DNA of 52,255 nucleotides from Lachnospiraceae bacterium (GTDB lineage: Bacteria; Bacillota; Clostridia; Lachnospirales; Lachnospiraceae). Below the pieces are notes generated by a model. That model was not told the DNA's origin, ran no database searches, and worked only from the letters and a program-made list of their open reading frames with translations. The stretch lies in NCBI GenBank assembly GCA_017526985.1, contig JAFXQR010000026.1, positions 1 to 52,255 of the forward strand. The letters run 5' to 3'. The position numbers and the translations under genes were made by a program. Below, one piece after another: positions 33,407 through 42,382 of the stretch (positions are counted from its first letter, which is position 1; each line of letters starts with the position of its first letter).

Positions 33407-34393
33407 ATGGCACAAACAGGAATCAAGTTAACAAACGAACCGGCTGCGGCGAAGAAGGAGACATACTTCCAGAAGTATATCATCCTGCGCAAGCACAATG
33501 TAAAGGTGGCTTGGAGAAAGATGAAGATGAGCAAAAACTGCTATATCTTCCTGGCTCCGTTTGCGATACTGTTTACATTGTTCTTCGTATTTCCGGTTGT
33601 GGCGTCCATCTACTTCAGTTTCACTTATTACAATATTCTGGAGCCGCCCCGGTTCATCGGCCTGAACAATTATGTCAGCCTTTTGCTGGAAGATGATATC
33701 TTCCTGATCGGTATCAAAAACACGCTGATCATCGCATTGGTCACCGGGCCCCTTGGCTATATTATGTCTTTCGTATTTGCCTGGCTGATCAATGAGCTTC
33801 CCAGATGGGTACGAAGCGTAGCGGTCGTAGTTTTCTACGCACCGTCCATTGCAGGTAACTGCTTTGTCATCTTCTCCGTATTCTTCCGGGGTGATGCTTA
33901 CGGTTATGTAAATGCATTTTTGATGAACCTTGGTATTATTGATAACCCGATCTTGTGGTTTACCAATCCGCAGTATATGCTTCCGATCTGTATGGTAGTT
34001 ATCCTTTGGATGAGCCTTGGTACCGGATTCCTTTCCTTCGTAGCAGGTCTCCAGGGTGTAGATGAATCCCAGTTTGAAGCGGGATGTATCGACGGTATCC
34101 GAAATCGTTGGCAGGAACTCTGGTTTATCACACTTCCGAATATGAAGCCGATGCTGATGTTCAGTGCGGTTATGTCCATCACTCAGGCATTTGGTGTGTG
34201 CGATGTAACAATGCAGTTGTGCGGATATCCCAGTACGGATTATGCAGCACGTACCATTGTAACCCACTTGTTTGACTACGGTTTTTCCAGATTTGAAATG
34301 GGTTATGCGTGTGCGATCGCTACGATCCTGTTCCTGATGATGATCTTGTGTAATAAAGCAATACAGAGTCTATTGAGAAGAGTAGGAACCTGA
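33407..34393 (+). CDS. Sugar ABC transporter permease, MalF type (importer 1)
   Basis: 328 residues. A basic cytoplasmic N-terminus of about 45 residues, then six membrane helices beginning ILFTLFFVFPVVASIYFSF. The EAA loop is EAGCIDGIRNRWQELWFITLPNMKP (near residues 223-247). It pairs with the permease that starts 2 bases after its stop, and takes sugar from the binding protein upstream. No ATPase gene is in the operon. GAGGG precedes the start, 15 bases after the binding-protein stop. Confidence 0.9.
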   Translation: MAQTGIKLTNEPAAAKKETYFQKYIILRKHNVKVAWRKMKMSKNCYIFLAPFAILFTLFFVFPVVASIYFSFTYYNILEPPRFIGLNNYVSLLLEDDIFLIGIKNTLIIALVTGPLGYIMSFVFAWLINELPRWVRSVAVVVFYAPSIAGNCFVIFSVFFRGDAYGYVNAFLMNLGIIDNPILWFTNPQYMLPICMVVILWMSLGTGFLSFVAGLQGVDESQFEAGCIDGIRNRWQELWFITLPNMKPMLMFSAVMSITQAFGVCDVTMQLCGYPSTDYAARTIVTHLFDYGFSRFEMGYACAIATILFLMMILCNKAIQSLLRRVGT

Positions 34394-34395
34394 GA

Positions 34396-35304
34396 ATGAT
34401 GAAAAAGAACAAAAAAGCAAAAGTAGTTGAGGAAAAGCCTTATGTAAAACCGCTGATCCGGAGAAGAAAACCGAATCGATCCATAGCCGGTGATGTTGCT
34501 CTCTACATATTCCTGGCTCTGGTAGCAGTGGTAATGGTATTTCCGCTGGTGTATGCAGTCAGCAGTGCACTGAAGCCGCTGGATGAGTTGTTTATGTTCC
34601 CTCCAAGGATCTTTGCAAGGCGTCCGACCATGAACAACTTCTCGGATCTGTTCGTTACTATGGGTAAATCCTGGGTAACCTTTTCGAGATACCTGTTCAA
34701 CACGGTATTCATTACTGCGGTTGGTACGGCGGGGCATCTGATCATTGCATCTATGGCGGCATTCGTGCTTGCAAAGTACGATTTCCCGGGTGGACAGACT
34801 TTCTTCAAACTGGTTACGGTGGCCATGATGTTTACGGGTTATGTTACGCAGATCCCGAACTATATGATCATCAACAAGCTTGGCTGGATTGATACCTACT
34901 GGGCGATCATCATCCCGGCATTTGCTTCCCCGATGGGTCTGTTCCTGATGAAACAGTTTATGGAAGGTCTTCCGACAGCACTAATCGAAGCGGCAAAGAT
35001 CGACGGCGCAAATGAGTGGCTGGTATTCCGTAAAGTCGTAATGCCGAATGTTAAGCCGGCGTGGATGACACTGATCATCTTCTCCGTACAGGGACTCTGG
35101 AATAACAGAGCGTCAACATTTATTTATTCTGAAGAGAAGAAAACACTGGTATTTGCACTGCAGCAGATTCAGGCAGGCGGTATCGCCAGAACCGGACAGG
35201 GTGCAGCCGTACTGGTAGTTGTTATGATCGTTCCGATCCTGATCTTCGTATTCTCCGAGAGTCAGATCCTGGAGACGATGGCTAGTTCGGGTATTAAGGA
35301 ATAA
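34396..35304 (+). CDS. Carbohydrate ABC transporter permease, MalG type (importer 1)
   Basis: 302 residues with a lysine-rich start and six membrane helices. The EAA loop reads EAAKIDGANEWLVFRKVVMP, and the protein ends MASSGIKE, usual for MalG-type CUT1 permeases. It starts 2 bases after the MalF-type gene, so translation is probably coupled. Together they form the channel of importer 1; the substrate is inferred to be an arabinoxylan-type oligosaccharide from the setting only. Confidence 0.9.
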   Translation: MMKKNKKAKVVEEKPYVKPLIRRRKPNRSIAGDVALYIFLALVAVVMVFPLVYAVSSALKPLDELFMFPPRIFARRPTMNNFSDLFVTMGKSWVTFSRYLFNTVFITAVGTAGHLIIASMAAFVLAKYDFPGGQTFFKLVTVAMMFTGYVTQIPNYMIINKLGWIDTYWAIIIPAFASPMGLFLMKQFMEGLPTALIEAAKIDGANEWLVFRKVVMPNVKPAWMTLIIFSVQGLWNNRASTFIYSEEKKTLVFALQQIQAGGIARTGQGAAVLVVVMIVPILIFVFSESQILETMASSGIKE

Positions 35305-35318
35305 AAAAGAGGGTTGCT

Positions 35319-36845
35319 ATGAAGAATAAGATCGCAAAGATTGTTACAACATTAGCGGTAGTGATAGGAGTTGGTTTTTCCGGGCTGGCCACGGTAGAGG
35401 CCGGGGAAGATAACTATACCTACACCTATGATTACTGGGGAGATGTACAGGAGAGCCCGGATGTTTATTCCGTGGCGAAGGTGTATACCTACAAAGACCT
35501 CGGGCTGAGTCAGAATATCAGTAATGCGGAATCTTTGTTTGTAGCCGGAGATAATGTGTATATCTGCGATACCGGCAACAATCGGATCGTGGTACTTCAG
35601 CGAAAAGGTGCGGATGATTTTGAGGTTGTACGTGAGATCTCTCAGATCAAAGGCGCGGATATCAATACACTTAGTGAGCCGGCTGATGTTGCTGTATCTG
35701 ACGATGGATATATTTATATTGCAGATCGTGGCAATGCACGTATCCTGAAGGTGGATATGGATCTGAACTATGTATTGCAGTTCAATAAACCGGTGGATCT
35801 GGCACTTACGGAAGACAGTGTATTTAAACCGGACAAGATCGTGATCGATACCGCGGGTCGTGTATATTGCTCGGCCAAGGGTATCAACAAAGGTCTGGTA
35901 AAGTATGAAAATGACGGAACATTTTCCGGATTTGTGGGCGCGACCCGTGTAGCATATAATTTTACGGATTACCTTTGGAAAAAGTTTGCGTCCCAGGAAC
36001 AGAGAGCCAAGATGGAATCTTTCGTTCCTACAGAATATGACAATGTGTATATGGATAGCGAAGGCTTCATCTATGCATGCGCAGGTGGTATGGAAGAGGA
36101 AGACCTGAAAGCCGGAACCGTGGATGCTGTTCGTAAGCTGAATATGCTGGGAAGTGATATCCTGGTGCGAAACGGTGCATATTATGACGGTGATTTCCCT
36201 GTGTACGGTGATCTGTATTGGGGCGGAGGCGGCGGTATCAGCGGACCCTCCTACTTCAAGGATGTGACAGTTTTGGACAACGACTTGTATGTATGTCTGG
36301 ATCAGAACCGTGGCAGACTCTTTGGCTATGATGATCAGGGCAGAATGGTATATGCCTTCGGCGGTAGCGGAAATATGGACGGATACTTCCGCAAACCGGT
36401 ATCCATTGAGCATATGGACAAGGATCTGCTGGTACTGGATCAGCTGGATTGCTCCATTACACTGTTCATTCCGACAGAGTACGGCAGCCTGATCTATACG
36501 GCGATGGATCAGTTTGAACATGGTGAGTATGATGCGGCACAGGCTTCCTGGGAACAGGTAAAGATGCTGAACGGTAACTATTCGCTGGCATACATTGGTA
36601 TTGGTCGTTCCCTTTTGAGAAAGGGAGAATATAAGGAGGCAATGCCTTATTTTGAAGCCAAGTATGATGATGAGAACTACTCCAGAGCTTTCCAGCAGTA
36701 CAGAAAGCAGTGGATCCGCGAAAACCTGATCGGTATCGTTGTGATCATTCTGGCGCTGTTCCTGGTACCTATGGGCATCGGCAGGGTATATCAGATCAAA
36801 GAAGAGATTGATAATGCGGATATTTTCAAACTCAGAAGAAAGTAA
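35319..36845 (+). CDS. Secreted NHL-propeller protein with TPR-like segment and C-terminal membrane anchor
   Basis: 508 residues. A signal peptide ends near residue 28 (GLATVEAG). NHL-type propeller blades follow (about 60-390): SLFVAGDNVYICDTGNNRIV, DVAVSDDGYIYIADRGNARI, DNDLYVCLDQNRGRLFGYDD. Residues about 395-455 look like TPR helices (EHGEYDAAQASWEQV, LRKGEYKEAMPYFE). One membrane helix lies at about 472-490, with a short cytoplasmic tail. It sits 14 bases after the permease. Such NHL-TPR proteins travel with DUF5696 and YIP1 genes in Firmicutes importer operons; a scaffold role outside the membrane is inferred. Confidence 0.8.
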   Translation: MKNKIAKIVTTLAVVIGVGFSGLATVEAGEDNYTYTYDYWGDVQESPDVYSVAKVYTYKDLGLSQNISNAESLFVAGDNVYICDTGNNRIVVLQRKGADDFEVVREISQIKGADINTLSEPADVAVSDDGYIYIADRGNARILKVDMDLNYVLQFNKPVDLALTEDSVFKPDKIVIDTAGRVYCSAKGINKGLVKYENDGTFSGFVGATRVAYNFTDYLWKKFASQEQRAKMESFVPTEYDNVYMDSEGFIYACAGGMEEEDLKAGTVDAVRKLNMLGSDILVRNGAYYDGDFPVYGDLYWGGGGGISGPSYFKDVTVLDNDLYVCLDQNRGRLFGYDDQGRMVYAFGGSGNMDGYFRKPVSIEHMDKDLLVLDQLDCSITLFIPTEYGSLIYTAMDQFEHGEYDAAQASWEQVKMLNGNYSLAYIGIGRSLLRKGEYKEAMPYFEAKYDDENYSRAFQQYRKQWIRENLIGIVVIILALFLVPMGIGRVYQIKEEIDNADIFKLRRK

Positions 36846-36890
36846 TCTGCTACAAGTATCAGCGAAATACACAAGGTAGAGGAGCACGGT

Positions 36891-37580
36891 ATGGCCAGAG
36901 CCTATCAAAAAGAGGAAAGTAAAGAAGTAATTAAGGAAAGAAGGGCGCAGCAGAAAAAGCGTTATCTGGAATCCCTGAAATTCGGTTTTTATTGCATGAC
37001 GCATCCGATCGACGGTTTTTGGAAGCTCACGCATGAAAAGAAGGGAACCATCGGGGCGGCGACTACGATCCTGATCGTCACGATCCTGGTAAGAATTTTG
37101 AAACTGCGTTATACCAGTTTCCTTTTCCTGCAGGTTTATTGGGAAGACATCAACATCTTCCTGTACATTGCAAGTATCCTGTTCCCGCTTGCATTGTGGG
37201 TGATCGGTAACTGGGCACTCACTACGTTGTTTGACGGTAAAGGACGATTGGGCGATGTTTATATGGGAACTTGTTACGGTATGCTGCCGTATGCGGTGAT
37301 CCAGTTCCCACTTATGATCGTCAGCAATTTCGTAACGATCGAGGAAGGACAGTTTTATGAAGTGTTGAGTGTTATCTCACTGATTCTCTGTCTGCTGCTG
37401 ATCGTAAATGGTCTTGCTCAGGTACACGCATTTTCGCCGGGGAAGAACCTGTTGTTTACCGTGGCATCTCTGTTTGCGATGCTGGTTATGATCTTCATCC
37501 TGATGATCTTCTTCAGTATGATCTCTCAGGGCGTTGCTTACTTCATCTCCATTGGTAGAGAGTTGATGTTCAGAATATAA
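36891..37580 (+). CDS. YIP1-family membrane protein
   Basis: 229 residues. A basic, charged N-terminus (1-35), then a Yip1-type domain with five hydrophobic segments, about 52-70, 85-105, 122-142, 155-175 and 185-210; conserved-looking GNWALTTLFDGKGRLGDVYMGTCYGMLPY matches the family core. The bacterial role is unknown. The start is preceded by AGAGGAGCACGGT. It lies between the NHL and DUF5696 genes and is likely co-transcribed; it may help assemble the large membrane-anchored proteins of this operon (inference). Confidence 0.8.
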   Translation: MARAYQKEESKEVIKERRAQQKKRYLESLKFGFYCMTHPIDGFWKLTHEKKGTIGAATTILIVTILVRILKLRYTSFLFLQVYWEDINIFLYIASILFPLALWVIGNWALTTLFDGKGRLGDVYMGTCYGMLPYAVIQFPLMIVSNFVTIEEGQFYEVLSVISLILCLLLIVNGLAQVHAFSPGKNLLFTVASLFAMLVMIFILMIFFSMISQGVAYFISIGRELMFRI

Positions 37581-37620
37581 CAAAGAGAAACGGGTTTATC
37601 TCAGAAACAGGAGTTACTTT

Positions 37621-40278
37621 ATGGCTAAAGAGATCAAGGAAAAAGAGAATAAGGTGAAAGCAGAAGCAACACCGAAAAAGGAAAAAAGAGCGATTACCGA
37701 AAAACAGATGGAACGTCGTAAAGCTGTAACAGACTTTTTAAAGAGTCTGATCGTTCCTCTTATTTTCTGCGCGTTGATCGGCGGATTTGTGATCTTCGTG
37801 ATCAATTATGTGAATCCGGAAAAAGAGTCAGAAATGGTTAAACCCTACGGCTTTGATGGTAGTGAAGAGCCTCTCGTAATGGAAACGGATGAACTTCGTT
37901 TTACAATGGATCCGTTAACCACGCATTTTACTGTAGAGCAGAAGGCGACCGGTAAAGTTTGGTCCTCTTATATAGAGGATGCAAGCACCGATAGCATTGC
38001 ATTGAAGAATGAAAAAGGTAAGATGCAGTCCAATGTGCTGCTCAGTTATGCGGTAACGACCGGTCTTGAAACGGTATATGACAGCAAATCATACAGTGTT
38101 GATAAGGGCATTTATTCTCTGGAACAGACAGAGGACGGAACGATCAAGCTGTTCTATTCTCTTGGTAATGTGGAAAGAGAATATTACATCCCGAAGGTAA
38201 TTCGTGTGGCGGATCTGGATGCGTTGAAGGAGCAGCTGGATAGCAAGACGGCAGATCTGGTGAGAGATGTATACAAAAAATACGATATCAACAAACTGAA
38301 AGCCAGCGATAACAAAGATGAGTTGCTGGAGAGTTATCCGATCCTGGCAACGGAACCGATCTATGTGCTTCGTGATAACACAAAGGAAAACCGTAAAGTA
38401 CAGCTGGAAACAGCTTTCGCGGAAGCCGGTTATACCTATGAACAGTATTTGGCAGATAAAGAACTGGACAATTCCGGTAAAACACAGGATGATCCGGTGT
38501 TGAATGTGGAGATGGATTTCCGGCTGGAAGGCAGTGATCTGGTAGTTGAGATCCCGTTTGATTCCATCGAGTATGATCCGTCTACTCCGGTTTATAACCT
38601 GACACCGCTTCCGTATTTCGGCGCAGGTTCTGCAACGGATACCGGTTATATGTTTGTTCCGGAAGGCGGCGGCGCACTGATCAATTACAACAACGGTAAG
38701 ACCGCGCAGAGCGATTACTATGCAAATGTTTATGGCTGGGACTATGATGTCCGCAGAGAATATGTGATCCATAATACCAGAGCGTACTTCAATGTATTTG
38801 GCCAGTCTAACGGTGACAGTTCCTTTATCTGTATTATGGAAGACGGTTCTTCTTATGCATCAGTAAAAGCTTTTGTCAGCGGCAGAACGAACGAATACAA
38901 CTATGTAGATGCAATGTATCAGCTTTGCACCAGAGAGCAGTATGATATCAGTGATCTGGCAAACTCGGACGTATATGCATATCTTCCGCAGCTGCCGGCC
39001 GGTGAAAAGATTGTACAGCGTTACAGATTTGTTAACAGTGGTGATTATGTAGATATGGCGTATGCATATCGTGATTATCTGGAAAACAAGTATGGCGAGT
39101 ATATGTCTTTGAACAATGATACCAAGGCTCCGGTTTCCATAGAGTTGCTTGGTGCGGTAGATAAGGTGCAGCAGGTGCTGGGCGTGCCGGTTTCCAGACC
39201 GTTAAAGCTGACTTCCTTTAATGACGCAAAGGGCATCATCGAAGATCTGTCCGCCCAGAACATCGGGACACTTTCCGTAAAGATGACCGGCTGGTGTAAC
39301 GGTGGCGTACAGCAGAAGATCTTAAAAAATGTGAAACTGGTACATGCGCTGGGTTCTTCAAGCGATCTGAGTAACTTGAGCAAAAGAGCAGGCGAACTGG
39401 GTGTGAATCTGTACTTGGACGGTATTACCCAGTATGAGCATGACAGTGATATCTTTGATGGTTTCAACTCCTACCGTGATGCGGCAAGACTGCTGACCAA
39501 GGAGCGTGCGGAACTGTACAACTATAGCCACGTGACATATGCAGCAAGAGAAGGCTTCAAGAGTTTTTACCTGCTGCACACTCCGCTGGCGATGGAGATG
39601 GCAAACAATCTGGTGGGTGCCTGCGGAAAGTACGGAACAGGCGTATCCTTCCAGGATGTGGGTATGGACATTTCTTCCGATTTCTATCGTAAGGATACCC
39701 ATAGCCGTGAAAATGTGAAGGCTCTGAACCAGTCACTCTTAATGGGACTGGATGACAGGAAGGTTATGATCAATATGGGTAACGACTATGCGATCCCGTA
39801 CGTGGATATGGTCACCAATATGGATCTGAAGGGTAGCGGTTATACCGTTTTGGATGCAGAGGTTCCGTTCTATCAGATCGCAGTACACGGATATATTGAT
39901 TACACCGGTGATCCGATCAATATCTGCGGTGATGATGTGGAAGAACTGCTGAGCTGCGTAGAATACGGTGCGGGTCTGAACTTTACTCTGATGAGTGAAA
40001 GCGCATTTGTTCTGCAGAAGACTTTGTATCCGGAGTACTATGGTTGCGAGTATGCATCCTGGAGAGATCGTATGATCGAGATCTGCCAGAGATATAACAG
40101 TGAGCTTGGCCATACCTTCAATCAGGAAATGACCGATCACGAGATTTTGAACGCAAATGTACATTCTACAACCTATGCAGATGGTACCAAAGTATATGTA
40201 AACTACAGTTTTGCGGATGAATATGTAGCAGAAGACGGTACGGTGGTACCGGTCAGAGATTACGTTGTAGTAAGATAA
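37621..40278 (+). CDS. DUF5696-domain membrane-anchored protein, putative glycoside hydrolase fold
   Basis: 885 residues. A charged cytoplasmic start, one membrane helix (about 42-63), then a large exported part. Residues 80-340 look like a beta-supersandwich, as in the N-terminal domains of several glycosidases (FTMDPLTTHFTVEQKATGKVW). Residues about 510-790 are probably a TIM barrel, with strand ends such as SVKMTGWCNGG, NLYLDGITQYE, VSFQDVGMDIS and KVMINMGNDYA, whose acidic residues could be catalytic. The C-terminal end (YADGTKVYVNYSF) resembles the terminal beta domain of glycosidases. The domain has no known activity; hydrolase function is inferred from fold pattern and importer context. 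Confidence 0.75.
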   Translation: MAKEIKEKENKVKAEATPKKEKRAITEKQMERRKAVTDFLKSLIVPLIFCALIGGFVIFVINYVNPEKESEMVKPYGFDGSEEPLVMETDELRFTMDPLTTHFTVEQKATGKVWSSYIEDASTDSIALKNEKGKMQSNVLLSYAVTTGLETVYDSKSYSVDKGIYSLEQTEDGTIKLFYSLGNVEREYYIPKVIRVADLDALKEQLDSKTADLVRDVYKKYDINKLKASDNKDELLESYPILATEPIYVLRDNTKENRKVQLETAFAEAGYTYEQYLADKELDNSGKTQDDPVLNVEMDFRLEGSDLVVEIPFDSIEYDPSTPVYNLTPLPYFGAGSATDTGYMFVPEGGGALINYNNGKTAQSDYYANVYGWDYDVRREYVIHNTRAYFNVFGQSNGDSSFICIMEDGSSYASVKAFVSGRTNEYNYVDAMYQLCTREQYDISDLANSDVYAYLPQLPAGEKIVQRYRFVNSGDYVDMAYAYRDYLENKYGEYMSLNNDTKAPVSIELLGAVDKVQQVLGVPVSRPLKLTSFNDAKGIIEDLSAQNIGTLSVKMTGWCNGGVQQKILKNVKLVHALGSSSDLSNLSKRAGELGVNLYLDGITQYEHDSDIFDGFNSYRDAARLLTKERAELYNYSHVTYAAREGFKSFYLLHTPLAMEMANNLVGACGKYGTGVSFQDVGMDISSDFYRKDTHSRENVKALNQSLLMGLDDRKVMINMGNDYAIPYVDMVTNMDLKGSGYTVLDAEVPFYQIAVHGYIDYTGDPINICGDDVEELLSCVEYGAGLNFTLMSESAFVLQKTLYPEYYGCEYASWRDRMIEICQRYNSELGHTFNQEMTDHEILNANVHSTTYADGTKVYVNYSFADEYVAEDGTVVPVRDYVVVR

Positions 40279-40327
40279 AAATCGACGGACTAAGAAAAAG
40301 TAACTGAAACAGGAAAGGCAGGATTCC

Positions 40328-41239
40328 ATGGAAAAGAAGAAGAAACATAAGCTGGTGGGCTTGGAAAAAAGGAAGGCGATCGCGGGGTATTGTTTTATCG
40401 CGCCGTTTATTGTCGGATTTCTGGTCTTTATGATAAAGCCGTTTTTCCAGTCGTTGTATATGAGCTTTACGAATGTTGATCTTCGTGCCGGCAATTTCAG
40501 TATGTCTTGGTGCGGCATAGAAAATTACTTTTTTGCGATCCGAAAGGATGCATCCTATGTCCGACTGCTGACAGAAGAATTGCTGCGAATGGTGGTATAT
40601 TCATTTGCGATCATTGTATTCAGTTTCTTTGTATCGCTGATCCTGAATCAGAAGTTTCACGGAAGAGCGCTGGTACGTGCGGTATTTTTCCTTCCGGTCA
40701 TCTTATCTTCCGGTGTAATGCTGGGTCTGGAGTCTAATAACCAGTTGGTTGCTACTCTGCAGCAGACCGTAGAAGAAGCAACCGCCAGCATCAGTGTAAC
40801 GGATAGCCTGCAGGAGATCCTTCGAACCGCAGGTGTCGGTACCAGAGCATTTGAAAAAGTCTTTGAAGTAATTGACAATATTTACGATGTTGCTTTGGCT
40901 TCCGGTATTCAGATCATTATTTTCCTGTCCGGATTGCAGACAATTCCCAGAAGTATGTACGAAGCAGCAGATATTGAGGGATGTACCGCTTGGGAAAGTC
41001 TTTGGAAGGTTACTTTCCCGATGATCAGTTCCCTGTTCCTGGTTAACTGGGTATATACGGTAGTCGATTTCTGTATGAGATCAGATAATCAGGTTATTGA
41101 TAAGATTCAGGAAACCATGATCGAAATGCAGAATTACGGCGCGGCGTCTGCTATGACCTGGATCTATTTCCTGATCGTTATTACATTTGTTGGTATTACT
41201 TCATTAGCTATTTCGAAAGGGGTATATTACGGTGATTAA
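40328..41239 (+). CDS. Sugar ABC transporter permease, MalF type (importer 2)
   Basis: 303 residues, six membrane helices, EAA loop EAADIEGCTAWESLWKVTFP. An unusual polar stretch of about 55 residues (ESNNQLVATLQQTVEEATAS to DNIYDVA) is inserted after the third helix, probably on the outer face; MalF-type permeases sometimes carry such a loop to touch the binding protein. AGGAAAGGCAGG precedes the start, 49 bases after DUF5696, so it may be transcribed with importer 1. It overlaps the next permease by 8 bases. Confidence 0.9.
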   Translation: MEKKKKHKLVGLEKRKAIAGYCFIAPFIVGFLVFMIKPFFQSLYMSFTNVDLRAGNFSMSWCGIENYFFAIRKDASYVRLLTEELLRMVVYSFAIIVFSFFVSLILNQKFHGRALVRAVFFLPVILSSGVMLGLESNNQLVATLQQTVEEATASISVTDSLQEILRTAGVGTRAFEKVFEVIDNIYDVALASGIQIIIFLSGLQTIPRSMYEAADIEGCTAWESLWKVTFPMISSLFLVNWVYTVVDFCMRSDNQVIDKIQETMIEMQNYGAASAMTWIYFLIVITFVGITSLAISKGVYYGD

Positions 41240-42233
41240 TGTAGATATCAAGAAAGATACATTCTGGGAAAGAAACAGAAAGTCCGGAGGATACCTTTTC
41301 CGAAGAAAAGCGACTACGGTATTGCTGGCGATCTGTCGTTTCATCCTGTTGTTTGGTCTGTGTTTCCTGATCCTTCAGCCGGTATTGAATAAGATCTCTG
41401 TCAGCTTTATGACGGAGGAAGATCTGTTTGATCCGATCATTATTTCCATTCCGGTTCACTTTACGACGTCCAACTATACTCTTGCGGCTGAGATCATGAA
41501 GTACAAGGAAGGGTTTATGAACTCGCTTGTGATCTCACTTACCACTTCGCTGGTGCAGATCGCAATGTGTACGCTGGTTGGTTATGGATTTGCGCGGTTC
41601 AAATTCCCACTCAAAAAACTGTGGTTTGCGTTTGTTATGCTGATCATCCTGATCCCACCGCAGGTTATTTCCAACTCCCTGTTTTTGAGCTTCCGTTTCT
41701 TTGATATTTTCGGAATCGTGAAAATGCTCAATCACGGCGAGGCGTTGAACTTGCGAGGTTCCATTGTTCCGTACTATTTGATGTGTATGGGATGCATGGG
41801 CTTGAAGGATGGCTTGTATATCTATATGATCCGTCAGTTCTTCCGTAATATCCCGGTGGATATGGAAGAGGCGGCTTATGTGGATGGATGCGGTATGCTA
41901 CGTACTTTCGTTACGATCATGCTACCGGAAGCAAAACCGATCATCACTTCCTGTTTCCTGTTTTCCTTTGTATGGCAGTGGACTGACGGATTTTATTCCA
42001 GAATGTTCCTGGGCACGACAACACTGGTAAGCACCAGTATTTCCCGTATCGTTGACTCCCTCGGCGCGTATATGCAGCGTATCCTGGGTGTTACGGTAAC
42101 GATCTCCCAGGCATATTCCAACTGTATCCTGTCCACAGGTACCCTGATGGTGGTTGGACCGGTGCTGATCCTGTATCTGTTCGCGCAGAGACAGTTTGTA
42201 GAAAGTATCTCTTCTTCCGGTATTAAGATGTAA
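41232..42233 (+). CDS. Carbohydrate ABC transporter permease, MalG type (importer 2)
   Basis: 333 residues starting at a GTG that overlaps the upstream gene by 8 bases; AAAGGGG lies upstream. Six membrane helices, EAA loop EAAYVDGCGMLRTFVTIMLP and the ending SISSSGIKM are typical. With the MalF-type partner it forms the second importer of this locus. Its binding-protein gene follows but is frameshifted, so importer 2 may lack its cognate receptor unless the shift is an error or is bypassed. Confidence 0.9.
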   Translation: MINVDIKKDTFWERNRKSGGYLFRRKATTVLLAICRFILLFGLCFLILQPVLNKISVSFMTEEDLFDPIIISIPVHFTTSNYTLAAEIMKYKEGFMNSLVISLTTSLVQIAMCTLVGYGFARFKFPLKKLWFAFVMLIILIPPQVISNSLFLSFRFFDIFGIVKMLNHGEALNLRGSIVPYYLMCMGCMGLKDGLYIYMIRQFFRNIPVDMEEAAYVDGCGMLRTFVTIMLPEAKPIITSCFLFSFVWQWTDGFYSRMFLGTTTLVSTSISRIVDSLGAYMQRILGVTVTISQAYSNCILSTGTLMVVGPVLILYLFAQRQFVESISSSGIKM

Positions 42234-42258
42234 AAGACTGTTGTTTTTTTTGAAAATG

Positions 42259-42267
42259 TGCTATAAT
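42259..42267 (+). promoter_or_regulatory. Extended -10 promoter element before the second binding protein
   Basis: TGCTATAAT is an extended -10 box. No good -35 is seen at 17 bases, only T-rich sequence. It could give separate, higher expression of the binding protein. Confidence 0.4.
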
Positions 42268-42382
42268 CTCTTTGTTGGCACGCATTAGGGGAGTTTGTGT
42301 CAGCAGGGAGGTAAAAGCAGGGATTCCTTTATGGAGGCTCTGCAAAACACTATAAATCTTTTCATAAACTAAGGAGGAATGT

